From Halovibrio salipaludis (GTDB lineage: Bacteria; Pseudomonadota; Gammaproteobacteria; Pseudomonadales; Oleiphilaceae), in assembly GCF_002286965.1 (NCBI RefSeq), contig NZ_NSKD01000001.1, positions 62,001 through 126,000 on the forward strand: a stretch of 64,000 bases of DNA. Reading direction: 5' to 3'. The stretch's first letter is position 1; every line of letters starts with the position of its first letter. The position numbers and the translations under genes are program-made. The notes under the pieces are model-generated. The model did not search any database, had not been told where the DNA came from, and saw nothing but the letters and a program-made list of their open reading frames with translations. Positions 36,983 to 46,572 of this stretch are shown in pieces.

Positions 36983-37183
36983 TCAGCCGCCGCCGATGGC
37001 GTGGACGATCTCGACCTGGTCACCGGGCGCGAGCTGGCGTGAATCGTGCTCACTGCGCGGCACGATCTCCTCGTTGACCTCCACGGCAATACGGCGGCCC
37101 GTCAGTTCCAGGCGCTCGATCAGGGTCTGGATACTGGCAGTCTCGCCAACTTCGGTTTTTTCGCCGTTCAGAATAATGTTCAT
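36983..37183 (-). CDS. thiS: Sulfur carrier protein ThiS
   Basis: This 66-residue ubiquitin-fold protein is charged as a C-terminal thiocarboxylate and donates sulfur to ThiG. It begins [12 protein letters not shown] and ends HAIGGG, carrying the required diglycine tail. The size is normal for the family. It lies 64 bases upstream of thiG on the same strand, with the REP-like element between them. Confidence 0.92.
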   Translation of the reverse strand: MNIILNGEKTEVGETASIQTLIERLELTGRRIAVEVNEEIVPRSEHDSRQLAPGDQVEIVHAIGGG

Positions 37184-37214
37184 ACTCTTAAACTGATGGT
37201 TGAGCCCATCAGCT

Positions 37215-37622
37215 TCAAGCCCCCAGCCGTAATCCAGTCACCACCAGACAGACCCATCCCACCAGGAACGCGACGCCGCCGATCGGCGTAATTGCCCCCA
37301 GCACTTTCACACCGCTGAGCACCAGTGCGTACAGACTGCCACTGAACAACAGGATTCCCGCCAGAAAGGCCCAGGCCGCCGGCACCAGCCAAGCGGCATC
37401 CGGCCGGATGAGACCGATCAGCGCCACCCCCAGCAGGGCCAGCGCGTGGAACATCTGGTACTGCACGGCAGTCTGGAAGACGTTCATGTAATGATCCGAG
37501 AGCTTGCCTTCCAGCGCATGCGCCCCGAAGGCGCCCGCCGCCACCGCCAGTCCGCCCAGGATCGCGGCCACGGCCAGCCAGGCTCCTGCCGGGAAGCCGG
37601 CTTCAGTCGCAGGGTTCAACAC
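37215..37622 (-). CDS. DUF423-family membrane protein
   Basis: This 135-residue protein has four predicted helices and the DUF423/TMEM256 landmarks GAFGAHALEGKLSDHYMNVFQTAVQYQMFHALALL and GSLYALVLSGVKVLGAITPIGG in order. The function is unknown; relatives such as YgdD are widespread. The apparent start is GTG at 37622, which makes a 20-base overlap with the apaH 3' end. It could start later, so the overlap length is uncertain. Confidence 0.85.
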   Translation of the reverse strand: MLNPATEAGFPAGAWLAVAAILGGLAVAAGAFGAHALEGKLSDHYMNVFQTAVQYQMFHALALLGVALIGLIRPDAAWLVPAAWAFLAGILLFSGSLYALVLSGVKVLGAITPIGGVAFLVGWVCLVVTGLRLGA

Positions 37623-38409
37623 GGGTCATCTCCTTGGTATCCAGGTTCATTGCGGTGAGCTGGCCGTTATAGACACAGCCCGTATCCAGGCCATGGACAC
37701 CCGGCGTATTGGTGCGGCCCTCGAGGGCTGCCCAGTGGCCGAAGATCAGTTCCACCGAATCCGGCCTTGGGTACTGGAACCAGGGCGCAAAACCGTCTGG
37801 CGCTGCCCCGGCCCCCTCTTTTGTCGCCAGATCCAGGGTGCCGTCCTCAGCGAGAAACCGCATACGCGTGAAGTAGTTGGTGATTACCCGCCAGCGGTCC
37901 ATGCCTTCAAGGGTGGCATCCCAGCGTTCGGGCTGGTTGCCGTACATCTCACGGAAGTACCCCCCGGTCTGGTTACTCTGGAGCACTGCTTCCAGCTCAC
38001 GGCTGTAACCCACCGCCTGCTCCGCCGTCCACAGGTGCGGAATACCGGCGTGCACCATCAGCAGACCGCGCGCCTCATCCGGAATCGCGAAGTTCTGCTG
38101 CAGCATCCAGTCGATCAGCTCGTTGCGGTCCGGGGCCTCCAGTATGGCCTGGAGGGTATCCTTGGGCCGGGGCTCATGCCCGCCCAGCGCCACCGCCAGG
38201 AAGTGCATGTCGTGATTACCCAGGGTCACCAGGGCGTTGTCGCCCAGATCCCGCACCAGTCGCAGGGATTCCAGTGACTTGGGCCCCCGGTTGATGATAT
38301 CGCCCACGAACCAGAGCCGGTCCCGGTCGGGGCTGAAGCCGATGCGGTCCATCAGGGCCCTCAGGCTGTCATGGCAGCCGTGAATGTCGCCGATGGCGTA
38401 CTCACTCAT
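37603..38409 (-). CDS. apaH: Bis(5'-nucleosyl)-tetraphosphatase, symmetrical
   Basis: This 268-residue metallophosphatase hydrolyses diadenosine tetraphosphate to two ADP and also removes Np4-type caps from RNA. The calcineurin-like metal motifs appear in order: IGDIHGCHDSL, FVGDIINRGPKSLE, TLGNHDMHFLAV, and VHAGI (the PHLW segment follows). The ATG at 38409 overlaps the rsmA stop. In Escherichia coli apaG lies between rsmA and apaH; here it is absent. Confidence 0.95.
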   Translation of the reverse strand: MSEYAIGDIHGCHDSLRALMDRIGFSPDRDRLWFVGDIINRGPKSLESLRLVRDLGDNALVTLGNHDMHFLAVALGGHEPRPKDTLQAILEAPDRNELIDWMLQQNFAIPDEARGLLMVHAGIPHLWTAEQAVGYSRELEAVLQSNQTGGYFREMYGNQPERWDATLEGMDRWRVITNYFTRMRFLAEDGTLDLATKEGAGAAPDGFAPWFQYPRPDSVELIFGHWAALEGRTNTPGVHGLDTGCVYNGQLTAMNLDTKEMTRVEPCD

Positions 38410-39218
38410 TCCGTACTCCCGTTGGATTGCTGTGCGTACAGGTCATTGGCCAGCATCACATAATCCGCCAGTGTGAGGTTCTGGGGCCGCAGCGTGGGGT
38501 CAACGCCCAGGCGCGGCCAGTCATCGTCCCCGAACAGGGGCGCCAGCGCCTTGCGCAGGGTCTTGCGGCGGGCATTGAAGGCCGTGCGCACGACCTTCGC
38601 CAACAGCTCCGGGTCATGGGCCGGATTGTCGATGCTCCCGTGGGGCACCAGCCGCACAATGGCGGATTCCACCTTGGGCGCTGGGCTGAAGGCCCCCGAA
38701 CCGACCGTGAACAACGGCTGCACCCGGCAGCGGTACTGGGTCATGATCGCCAGCCGGCCCCACTGGCTTTCTCCCGGCGCCGCGGCCATACGCTCCACGA
38801 CCTCCTTCTGGAGCATGAAGTGCATGTCGCGGATCACGTCGCTGAATTCGAACAGATGGAAGATCAGCGGCGTGGCAATGTTATAGGGGAGGTTGCCAAC
38901 CGCCCGGATCGGCCGCTTGCCGGCGATGGCACGGTAGTCAAAGCGCAGGGCGTCGCCTTCGTGGATGGTCAGCTCCGGATACCGGAAGAACTGGGCCCGC
39001 AGGCCGGGGATCAGGTCCCGGTCCAGTTCGATCATCTGAAGGGACGGGCAGGCCTCCAGCAGCGGCTCGCTGAGGGCCCCCATGCCCGGACCAATCTCGA
39101 CGAGGTTATCTTCGGGCATCGGGTTGATGGCGCCCACGATGCGATCAATCACACCCGCGTCATGCAGGAAGTTCTGGCCAAAGCGCTTACGCGCCTGGTG
39201 CCCCGCCGGTCGGCTCAT
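38406..39218 (-). CDS. rsmA: 16S rRNA (adenine1518/1519-N6)-dimethyltransferase
   Basis: This 270-residue enzyme dimethylates two adjacent adenosines near the 3' end of 16S rRNA during small-subunit assembly. N-terminal KRFGQNFLHD, the SAM loop VEIGPGMGALSEPLL, and NLPYNIATPLIF (NLPY) are the hallmarks, followed by FSPAPKVESAIVRL in the C-terminal part. The gene overlaps pdxA and apaH by four bases each. Confidence 0.96.
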   Translation of the reverse strand: MSRPAGHQARKRFGQNFLHDAGVIDRIVGAINPMPEDNLVEIGPGMGALSEPLLEACPSLQMIELDRDLIPGLRAQFFRYPELTIHEGDALRFDYRAIAGKRPIRAVGNLPYNIATPLIFHLFEFSDVIRDMHFMLQKEVVERMAAAPGESQWGRLAIMTQYRCRVQPLFTVGSGAFSPAPKVESAIVRLVPHGSIDNPAHDPELLAKVVRTAFNARRKTLRKALAPLFGDDDWPRLGVDPTLRPQNLTLADYVMLANDLYAQQSNGSTE

Positions 39219-40222
39219 GCGCGCTCCTGCCGTGCCCGTTCACGCTGGCGCACCATGTGGGCCGCCGTCTGGATGGCCTCATGCAGGCTCTCCGCGTCGG
39301 CCTGGCCGGTGGCCGCCAGGTCCAGGGCCGTGCCGTGATCCACGGAGGTGCGGATGATGGGCAGGCCCAGGCTGATGTTCACCGCCCGGCCGAACCCCTT
39401 GTGCTTGAGCACCGGCAGCCCCTGGTCGTGGTACATGGCCAGGACGGCATCCGCCTCTTCCAGGTTGTAGGGGGTGAACAGGGTATCCGCCGGCAGCGGA
39501 CCAATCAGGTTCATACCCTCGCTGTTCAGCCGTTCCAGAAGCGGTTCGATCACATCCATCTCTTCGCGGCCGAGATGCCCGCCTTCCCCGGCGTGCGGGT
39601 TGAGACCCGCGACCAGTATGCGCGGCTGGGCAATGCCGAAGTGCTTCCTAAGGTCGTCATTAAGGATGTGGAGCACCCGGCTGAGGCGGCTGCTGGTAAT
39701 GGCGTCCGGCACGTCGCGCAATGGCAGGTGGGTGGTTGCCAGCGCCACGCGCAGCCCTTCGGTGGCCAGCATCATGACGACACCACTGGCGCCGGTCTTC
39801 TCCTGAAGGAACTCGGTGTGACCACTGAAGCGGATGCCGGCCTCGTTGATCACCCCCTTGTGCACCGGTGCGGTGACCATGCCATCCACAATGTTGAGCT
39901 GGCACGCCTCAACGGCCGCTTCCAGAGTCCGCAGCACATAGCCCGCGTTCTCCGGGTCGAGCTGCCCGGCCCGGGTTGTGGCGACGGAAGCAACCGACCA
40001 GACCGGCAGTACGCCGGCGGCGGTCGGAATGGGCTGGTCCGGTTCCCAGGGCTCGATCCGCACGTCCAGCTCAAGCACCCTGGCCCGTTCACGCATCAGG
40101 TCGGCGTCCGCGACCACCACCAGTTCCGTCTCCCGCTCACGGTCAGCCAGGGTGAGACACAGATCGGGCCCGATGCCGGCGGGTTCACCGGCTGTTACCG
40201 CCAGCCGTGCCGGACGGGTCAC
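39215..40222 (-). CDS. pdxA: 4-hydroxythreonine-4-phosphate dehydrogenase
   Basis: This 335-residue NAD-dependent enzyme of the deoxyxylulose-phosphate-dependent vitamin B6 pathway begins RLAVTAGEPAGIGPDL. It has the metal-binding GHTEFLQEKTG segment, the LNPHAGEGGHLGREE motif and MYHDQGLPVLKHKGFGRAVN near the C terminus. The start is GTG at 40222, overlapping the surA stop as GTGA. The order surA-pdxA-rsmA-apaH is the usual one in gammaproteobacteria. Confidence 0.96.
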   Translation of the reverse strand: MTRPARLAVTAGEPAGIGPDLCLTLADRERETELVVVADADLMRERARVLELDVRIEPWEPDQPIPTAAGVLPVWSVASVATTRAGQLDPENAGYVLRTLEAAVEACQLNIVDGMVTAPVHKGVINEAGIRFSGHTEFLQEKTGASGVVMMLATEGLRVALATTHLPLRDVPDAITSSRLSRVLHILNDDLRKHFGIAQPRILVAGLNPHAGEGGHLGREEMDVIEPLLERLNSEGMNLIGPLPADTLFTPYNLEEADAVLAMYHDQGLPVLKHKGFGRAVNISLGLPIIRTSVDHGTALDLAATGQADAESLHEAIQTAAHMVRQRERARQERA

Positions 40223-41544
40223 AGCGTGCCCTCCATGCCACTGACCACAGTCTTGACGTCCACGTAGGCTTCCTCACGGATCTGGCTCAGCCAGTTCTGG
40301 AGCTCCAGCTCGTACTGGCGTTGCTGCAGTGCCTGGCGGGCTTCATTGCGCCGGATCTCATCGCTCTGCTCCGCCACGCGCTTATCCTCAACCTTCAGGA
40401 TGTGCCAGCCGAACCGCGAGCGGAACGGGTTACTGGTCTCGCCCACCCCGGTGTCCATCATGGTGTCCTCGAACGCCGGTACCATTTCGCCGGGCCCGAC
40501 CCAACCCAGTTCACCACCCTCGGAGACGGTGCCGGGGTCATCCGAATACTCCTCGGCCAGCGCGGCGAAATCAGCGCCGCTCTCCAGTTCCGACTCGATC
40601 TCACGAATCAGTGACTCCGCCTCGGAGTCAGAGCGCTCCTGGGTATTGACCAGGATATGGCTCACCCTGCGCTGTTCCACTTCATTGGTATCCTGCCCCC
40701 GGCGATCCAGCGGTGTGACCACATGGAAACCGCTGCTGCTCTGCAGTACCGGCGAAGGCTCGCCCACATCCAGGCGCGGAATCTCGCCGGCCACCAGAGA
40801 GGGCAGCTCCTGACCGGAGCGCCAGCCCAGCTCCCCGCCTTCCAGCGCATTACGGCCATCGGATTCTGCAACCGCCAGCTCGCGGAAGTCGGCGCCGTCC
40901 TCAAGCCGCTCCTGGATCGACTCCGCCTTGCTCCGGGCCTCCTGGACCGCTTCCTCGTTATTGAAGTTGTTCACCTGGATCAGGATATGGCCGAGCAGGT
41001 GTTCAATCCCGGAACGTTCACGCGCTTCCGCCGAGCTCAGGAAGTTGTCCACCTCCCTTTCAGTCACACGCACGCGCCGACCCACGCGCTGCTGCTGGAC
41101 GCGGCTGACCAGCATCTCCCGGCGGATCTGCTCGCGCGCCTGCTGGAAACTCAGCCCCTCGCTGGACAGCGCCTGCTCGAAGGCGTCCAGACTGTTGAAG
41201 CCGTTGTTCCGGGCCACATTGCGCATGGCGTCGTTGAGCTCGGAGTCACCAATGCGAATGCCCATCTGGCGGGCCCGCTGGATCTGGATCTCCTCCAGGA
41301 TGAGCTGGTCCAGAACGCGCTGGCGCAGTACGGATTCCGGCGGCAGCTGTGTGCCCTGGGCGCTCAGCCGTGACCGGATCTGCTGGATCCGTGCCTGGAG
41401 CTCGGACTGGAGCACCACGCCCTCGTCCACCACAGCCACAACGCGGTCCAGCGGCTGGCGTTCGGCTCCGGCCGCCAGCATGGGCAGGCAGGCCAGGAAC
41501 ACCAGGGCCAGCAGGCTTGAAGGGCGCTGTCGTTTCGGAATCAT
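40219..41544 (-). CDS. surA: Periplasmic chaperone and peptidyl-prolyl isomerase SurA
   Basis: This 441-residue secreted chaperone escorts outer-membrane proteins, including LptD encoded just upstream. The signal peptide is MIPKRQRPSSLLALVFLAC and on to AAGA. The N-terminal chaperone helices follow (DRVVAVVDEGVVLQSELQ). Two parvulin rotamase domains come next, one around residues 185-285 and a second around 295-395 (the latter with SDDPGTVSEGGELGWVGPGEM), and then a C-terminal helix. A longer open frame starts inside lptD at 41859 but lacks conservation. The gap to lptD is 22 bases. Confidence 0.95.
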   Translation of the reverse strand: MIPKRQRPSSLLALVFLACLPMLAAGAERQPLDRVVAVVDEGVVLQSELQARIQQIRSRLSAQGTQLPPESVLRQRVLDQLILEEIQIQRARQMGIRIGDSELNDAMRNVARNNGFNSLDAFEQALSSEGLSFQQAREQIRREMLVSRVQQQRVGRRVRVTEREVDNFLSSAEARERSGIEHLLGHILIQVNNFNNEEAVQEARSKAESIQERLEDGADFRELAVAESDGRNALEGGELGWRSGQELPSLVAGEIPRLDVGEPSPVLQSSSGFHVVTPLDRRGQDTNEVEQRRVSHILVNTQERSDSEAESLIREIESELESGADFAALAEEYSDDPGTVSEGGELGWVGPGEMVPAFEDTMMDTGVGETSNPFRSRFGWHILKVEDKRVAEQSDEIRRNEARQALQQRQYELELQNWLSQIREEAYVDVKTVVSGMEGTL

Positions 41545-41566
41545 GCTTACCTCGGTCTGAATGGGT

Positions 41567-43966
41567 TCAGGGCCATCGTTCCTGCGCCGGGCGCCGCAGC
41601 TGTTCGGGCGTCGGGCGCTCTCTGATGGCAGTGCGCTGATCAAAGCCGGGAATGGCATCACGGGCGGTATCCTGGGCATCGCCACTGCCACCCAGCCCGA
41701 GCAGCTGGATCTGGAACAGGAACCGGGTGTCCAGTCCCTCATCCCGGGTACGGTAACGCTGGGCCACGAGCTGCAGATTCCAGCAGCAGCTGCTGTACTC
41801 AAGTCCCAGCAGTGTGCCCGCTGTCTCCCTATTCTCCATATCGTAGAGCCAGCGGCCAATCAGGCTCGTCTGTTCACCCAGCGCCAGCACCGTGCTCACA
41901 TCCGACTGCTCCAGGTCGGTGTCCGCATCATAGGTGTGGCCGGCGTTGAACAGGTAGCGGTAGTCGCTGGTATGGAATCGGAACTGGCTGCGCCCACGGA
42001 CGGTCTCACGTTCATCCGCGTCCCACTGGCCCGTGACCCGAAGGTCCATGGTTTCCAGCGGCCGCAGCACCAGCTCACCGGCGTACGGGGAACGCCGTTC
42101 CTCCGTGGTGCCGGCCCCGTTGAGTGCCACCTCTTCATCCTGGAAGCGGTGGATCTGGCCAAGGCTCACGCGGGCCCTCTCGATTCCGGCGTCCATATCA
42201 TACACCCGTGAGGTCAGCGCCGTCGTGAGGCGGTTGTTATCCCCCACACGGTCACCCCCCACGAAACGGTCACGTGCAAAGAGCTGGTTGAAGTTGAAGG
42301 AGTTGAGCCGGGTATCAAAGACAGGGATATTGTCCTGCTCACGCTCCGGTGAGTACACGTAATACAGCCGCGGCTCCAGCGTCTGGTTGTAGAAGCTGTC
42401 GCCCACATCAAAGAAACGGTCGAAGTAGAGGCCGGCATCCACGTCCGCAAAGGGGACGCTGCGGCTGAAGCGCTCGTCCCGTTCAATGTCGTCCAGCTGG
42501 TACTGGGTATGGTCCAGCATCACCGACGTGCCGACGAATCCCGGCAGGCCCCGCAGTTCCCAGCCCACTTCCGGGCGCGTCCGCAGGCGGTGCCCAATCG
42601 CCGCTGCCTCACCCTGAAGGTCACCATTCTCACGCCAGAAGTAGTTGTACTCCGTATCCTGGGCGGCATACCAGTTGCCACTGCTGGTATTGAGATCCAG
42701 CTGCAGCCTTGGCAGCTGGTTGTAAGGGCGGCTGGCTTCCGGGATTGCCGGGTCAATGGTCTGGAAGCCGCGCAGTGCCGCGGAAAAATTCACGCCGGGC
42801 TGACTGTAGCGGAGCCGTCCATCCCGGCGCAGATGGGTGTTCTGCTGGATGTCCAGGGTCCGGTTGAGGTCACTTGAATAGTCGTCGTCGGAAACCGCCG
42901 CGTAATCCAGGTCGCCGCGCCAGCCGCCACCGAAGTCGGCATCACTGGTGACATCCAGGCCCCAGCGTTTGCCGTCCATACCAGGATTCTCCGACTCGAA
43001 TTCGGAGTCACTGTCGATAAAGCCCAGCTGCACATCCGTCTGCCCGAAGCGGCTCAGGTAGCGGGTCTCAAGCTCCGAGAAGTAACCCCGGCCATGGATG
43101 TACTGCGGGGTATAGGTCGCATCGTAATGGGGTGCCAGGTTCATGTAGAAGGGCGTGGCAACGAACAGCCCGCTGCCGGTATTGGAACTGCCGAAGGTTG
43201 GGTACAGGAAACCGGTATGGCGGCGGTCATCGATCGGGAACCGGATCCAGGGCACGTACAGCACCGGCACATCCTTCACCCGCAACCGGACATTGCGGGC
43301 GGTGCCGAAGCCGCTGGCCTGATCCAGATCAACCCCACTCGCCGCCAGGGACCAGTCATTCCGGCCCGGCTGGCAGGTGGTCATGACGGCCTGATCAATA
43401 CGCATGGCCTCTTCCCCGGTGCGTTTGATACGACCGGCACTGCCGCGCATATGCGCATCATGGAGCAGGAAGCGGGCGGTGTTGAGGGTCAGGCTGCCGC
43501 CCTCATCGCTGGCCTCGGCTTCATTGCCGGTCAGCAGCACCCCGTTGGCGCGGCTGACCACGCTACCACTGAGGTTGAGCATGCCGCTGCCCTGGTTGTA
43601 CTGGGCACGGTCACTGCGTGCCCGGAGCTCGCCCTGTCGTACCCGCACGTCACCGCTCAGGTCCAGGGTCTTATCCATGCGGTAGCGGGCCTCACGGCTG
43701 GTGATATGGACAGGCCTGCCATCACTCTCCTCCACAGAGACGTCATTGGCACTGCTGGATTCGAGTGCCGGCGGGCGATAGGCACCGCCACAGTAGGCAG
43801 GCACTTTTTCCTGCAGTTCCGGGGGCAGCTGCTCCCACTCCACCCAGTCGATGGCGGCGGCCGAGCGGGGTTCCTGGGCCTGCGCGGACACACAGGCGAG
43901 CGTGATGCTGGCAGCCAGCATCCGGAATCGCCCGGCACGGTTGTTTGTCCACCTCTGTATTGCCAC
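41567..43966 (-). CDS. lptD: LPS-assembly outer-membrane protein LptD
   Basis: This 799-residue protein inserts lipopolysaccharide into the outer leaflet together with LptE. A signal peptide ends near VSAQAQ. The OstA-type beta-jellyroll (about residues 75-190) contains the DVRVRQGELRARSDRAQY segment. The following beta-barrel of about 550 residues carries the family motifs PVLYVPWIRFPIDDRRHTGFL and EYSSCCWNLQL (adjacent cysteines). Cys59 in AYCGG and the Cys pair near the C terminus could form the structural disulfides. It heads the lptD-surA-pdxA-rsmA-apaH operon and is divergent from amgK. Confidence 0.95.
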   Translation of the reverse strand: MAIQRWTNNRAGRFRMLAASITLACVSAQAQEPRSAAAIDWVEWEQLPPELQEKVPAYCGGAYRPPALESSSANDVSVEESDGRPVHITSREARYRMDKTLDLSGDVRVRQGELRARSDRAQYNQGSGMLNLSGSVVSRANGVLLTGNEAEASDEGGSLTLNTARFLLHDAHMRGSAGRIKRTGEEAMRIDQAVMTTCQPGRNDWSLAASGVDLDQASGFGTARNVRLRVKDVPVLYVPWIRFPIDDRRHTGFLYPTFGSSNTGSGLFVATPFYMNLAPHYDATYTPQYIHGRGYFSELETRYLSRFGQTDVQLGFIDSDSEFESENPGMDGKRWGLDVTSDADFGGGWRGDLDYAAVSDDDYSSDLNRTLDIQQNTHLRRDGRLRYSQPGVNFSAALRGFQTIDPAIPEASRPYNQLPRLQLDLNTSSGNWYAAQDTEYNYFWRENGDLQGEAAAIGHRLRTRPEVGWELRGLPGFVGTSVMLDHTQYQLDDIERDERFSRSVPFADVDAGLYFDRFFDVGDSFYNQTLEPRLYYVYSPEREQDNIPVFDTRLNSFNFNQLFARDRFVGGDRVGDNNRLTTALTSRVYDMDAGIERARVSLGQIHRFQDEEVALNGAGTTEERRSPYAGELVLRPLETMDLRVTGQWDADERETVRGRSQFRFHTSDYRYLFNAGHTYDADTDLEQSDVSTVLALGEQTSLIGRWLYDMENRETAGTLLGLEYSSCCWNLQLVAQRYRTRDEGLDTRFLFQIQLLGLGGSGDAQDTARDAIPGFDQRTAIRERPTPEQLRRPAQERWP

Positions 43967-44132
43967 TCACCCTCTCCGGAGCGTCCACCGGCATGCGGCT
44001 GAAACAGGGGCACAGTCTACATGGGCCACTGCAGCATGTTAACGCTCTCTGGCCAGCTGGCAGAGGCTTAATGCAGAATACAACACATCTGAAAGGTGCT
44101 GCCTGGCGCGGCGCCCATTAACGGGAGCAACC

Positions 44133-45140
44133 ATGGATCAACGCTACGACGCCATGCTGGCCTGGCTGAGCCAGCGCCTCGGAACGGCGCCGCAGACACC
44201 GGAGCCGGTGGCCGGCGATGCCAGTTTCCGGCGCTATTTCCGTGTGCAGACCCCGGAGGGCTCCCGGATTGTGATGGACGCCCCGCCGGAGAAAGAATCC
44301 TGCGGGGCCTTTGTGGCGCTGACACACCACTGGCACCAACACGGCCTGCACGTACCGGAACTGCTGGCCGAGGATCAGGCGCAGGGGTTCCTGCTGCTGG
44401 AGGACTTGGGCGACCGCCTCTACCTGGATGAACTCACCAGCGAGGCAAGCGCGGACCGGCTCTACGGCGAAGCCCTGAGTGCGCTCGTCCGCCTGCAGGG
44501 TCTGCCCTCACCGCCGGATCATCCCCTGCCGCCCTATGACCGCGAGCGTCTGCAGCAGGAGATGCAGCTTTTCCCGGACTGGCTTCTGGAACAGAAACTC
44601 GGCCTGAAGCTCTCCAGCCAGGAACAGGCCATGCTGGCGACCACCTTCGCCACCCTGACCGAGTCCGCCCTGGCCCAGCCCCGGGTTACGGTCCACCGTG
44701 ACTACCACTCCCGGAACCTGCTGGTGACGGACGACAACAGCCCCGGCATCATCGACTTCCAGGATGCGGTCACCGGCCCCATCACCTATGACGCGGCCTC
44801 ACTGCTGCGGGACTGCTACGTCGCCTGGCCGCTCGAAAAGGTCTACCAGTGGCTGGAGACCTACCGCCTGGAGGCCCGGGAAGCCGGCCTGCATCAGGCG
44901 GACGAGGCCACCTTCCGCCAGTGGTTCGAGCTCATGGGCATCCAGCGCCACCTCAAGGCCAGCGGCATCTTCGCGCGGCTCGACCAGCGGGACGGCAAGC
45001 CGCGTTACCTGGCGGACATCCCGCGCACTCTGGCGTACATCATCTCGGCCGCACGGCGTCAGCCGGCGCTCGAACACTTCGGGGACTGGCTCTCGGAACG
45101 CGTGGCACCGGCCGTGGAACCCATGGCGGGGGCCAAATGA
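44133..45140 (+). CDS. amgK: N-acetylmuramate/N-acetylglucosamine 1-kinase (AmgK type)
   Basis: This 335-residue kinase has the aminoglycoside-phosphotransferase fold, with [12 protein letters not shown] as the catalytic loop (HxDxxxxN) and [15 protein letters not shown] as the metal-binding DFQ motif. AmgK phosphorylates MurNAc at C1 in a peptidoglycan recycling route that bypasses de novo UDP-MurNAc synthesis. The following gene encodes the matching nucleotidyltransferase, which strongly supports this choice over an antibiotic-resistance kinase. GGGAG precedes the ATG. The stop overlaps murU (ATGA). Confidence 0.9.
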   Translation: MDQRYDAMLAWLSQRLGTAPQTPEPVAGDASFRRYFRVQTPEGSRIVMDAPPEKESCGAFVALTHHWHQHGLHVPELLAEDQAQGFLLLEDLGDRLYLDELTSEASADRLYGEALSALVRLQGLPSPPDHPLPPYDRERLQQEMQLFPDWLLEQKLGLKLSSQEQAMLATTFATLTESALAQPRVTVHRDYHSRNLLVTDDNSPGIIDFQDAVTGPITYDAASLLRDCYVAWPLEKVYQWLETYRLEAREAGLHQADEATFRQWFELMGIQRHLKASGIFARLDQRDGKPRYLADIPRTLAYIISAARRQPALEHFGDWLSERVAPAVEPMAGAK

Positions 45141-45823
45141 AGGCCATGATCCTGGCAGCCGGGCGCGGCGAACGCCTGCGGCCACTGACCCTGGAGACCC
45201 CCAAACCACTGCTGCCGGTGGGCGGCCAGCCGATGATCCAGTGGCACATCGAGGCCCTGGTGCGGGCCGGTGTTCCCGATATCGTCATCAATACCGCCTG
45301 GCTGGGCGAGCGGATTGAAGCCGAGCTCGGCGATGGCACCCACCTGGGGGCCCGCATTGAATACTCCCGGGAGGGGGAGCCGCTGGAGACACTGGGCGGA
45401 ATACGCCGGGCGCTGCCGATGCTCACGGAAACAGGCAGTGAATTCCTGGTCATCAACGGGGATGTCTGGACGGATTTCGACATGACCACACTTGCCGCCA
45501 CGCCACTGGGAGAAGACCTGGATGCCCACCTGGTCCTGGTGCCGAACCCGGCCCACCACAGTGGCGGGGATTTCGCACTGGTCAATGGCCGGGTGACCAG
45601 GGACCAGGGTGAATGGCTCACTTTTGCCGGGATCAGCCGTCTGAGCCGGCGCCTGATCGACAGTGCGCCAGGTGAAGAGGACCGGCTTGGCCCTGTTCTG
45701 GGCACGGCCTGCCAGCAGGGGCGGGTGAGCGGTCATCGCCATGACGGTCACTGGGTGGATGTTGGGACTCCGGAGCGCCTCGAAACGGCGCGCACGCTGG
45801 CAGGGAGTGGTACCGCCCCATGA
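45137..45823 (+). CDS. murU: N-acetylmuramate-1-phosphate uridylyltransferase (MurU type)
   Basis: This 228-residue NTP-transferase starts [18 protein letters not shown], the nucleotide-binding motif, followed by [29 protein letters not shown] supplies the metal-binding aspartate and [12 protein letters not shown] the C-terminal signature. It would attach UMP to MurNAc-1-phosphate made by AmgK. The start at 45137 overlaps the amgK stop, and the 3' end overlaps the next gene by four bases. Confidence 0.92.
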   Translation: MKAMILAAGRGERLRPLTLETPKPLLPVGGQPMIQWHIEALVRAGVPDIVINTAWLGERIEAELGDGTHLGARIEYSREGEPLETLGGIRRALPMLTETGSEFLVINGDVWTDFDMTTLAATPLGEDLDAHLVLVPNPAHHSGGDFALVNGRVTRDQGEWLTFAGISRLSRRLIDSAPGEEDRLGPVLGTACQQGRVSGHRHDGHWVDVGTPERLETARTLAGSGTAP

Positions 45824-46572
45824 GCGCGAAACACAGCCACAACAGTACGGACGCACTGCCGGAGAACCTTTCCGACCTGCTCCGTGAGCTGGCGTCCTGC
45901 GGCCATCACGGCGCCCGGCTCCTGGAACGCACCGGCCTCCCCCGATGGGCACGCGGCACACTGTTCCGGCTGATGGGGTATGTGGCCAAGGCGGACGGCC
46001 GGGTGAGCGAGCTGGACATCCGCTACGGCGAGTCCCTGATGCGTAACTTCAGTGCGGGGCCCCGTCAGCGCCGCCGGCTGATCCGGCGCTTCAATACCGG
46101 CAAGCAGGATACCCAGCCGGTAGTGCCCCTGTGGTTCCGGCTGCTCACCCGCCGCTGGCCGGATTCAGCGCTGCGCCTGAGCATGGCGCTGGCGCACCTG
46201 TGCTACCAGGACGGGCCGGATTCGGCCGCCCGCATTGCCCGCTGCCATACCGCCATCGTCGCCACCGGCCTGCCGGCCACCGCCAGCAACCGCATCCTTC
46301 AGAGCTACCGGGGCAAGGTCTGGATCACCTCCCCGGGCGAAGGCACCAGCGAAACGCCCCTGACCGGCCTCGCCCGCGCCTGCCAGGTGGTTGGCGGCAA
46401 GCCCTCGGATTCACTGGAGGCCCTGCGCCAGGCCTACCGCAAGCAGCGCAGTCTCTATCACCCGGACCGGGTCCAGCACACGGATATGGACCCGGAGCTG
46501 GCCCGGGCCCGGTTGGAGGAGATCCACAAGGCCTGGGATCTGATCAACCGGCGTCATCCGGAGGCGCGCTGA
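45820..46572 (+). CDS. DjlA-like co-chaperone without membrane anchor
   Basis: This 250-residue protein has a TerB-like helical domain ([19 protein letters not shown], about residues 48-165) and a C-terminal J domain with YHPDRVQ near residue 212. That order is the DjlA plan, but the N-terminal membrane helix of DjlA is absent: the first 45 residues are polar ([17 protein letters not shown]). It should therefore be soluble, working with DnaK. The start overlaps murU by four bases, which links it to the recycling operon. The 3' end overlaps the convergent ubiT end by 29 bases. Confidence 0.85.
   Translation: MSAKHSHNSTDALPENLSDLLRELASCGHHGARLLERTGLPRWARGTLFRLMGYVAKADGRVSELDIRYGESLMRNFSAGPRQRRRLIRRFNTGKQDTQPVVPLWFRLLTRRWPDSALRLSMALAHLCYQDGPDSAARIARCHTAIVATGLPATASNRILQSYRGKVWITSPGEGTSETPLTGLARACQVVGGKPSDSLEALRQAYRKQRSLYHPDRVQHTDMDPELARARLEEIHKAWDLINRRHPEAR

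Noticed and set aside
40219-41859. Longer SurA with a start inside lptD
   Set aside because: The added 105 residues lack conservation, and the signal peptide begins at 41544.
44133-45140. An aminoglycoside resistance kinase
   Set aside because: The fold is shared, but the coupled MurU-type gene points to cell-wall sugar recycling.
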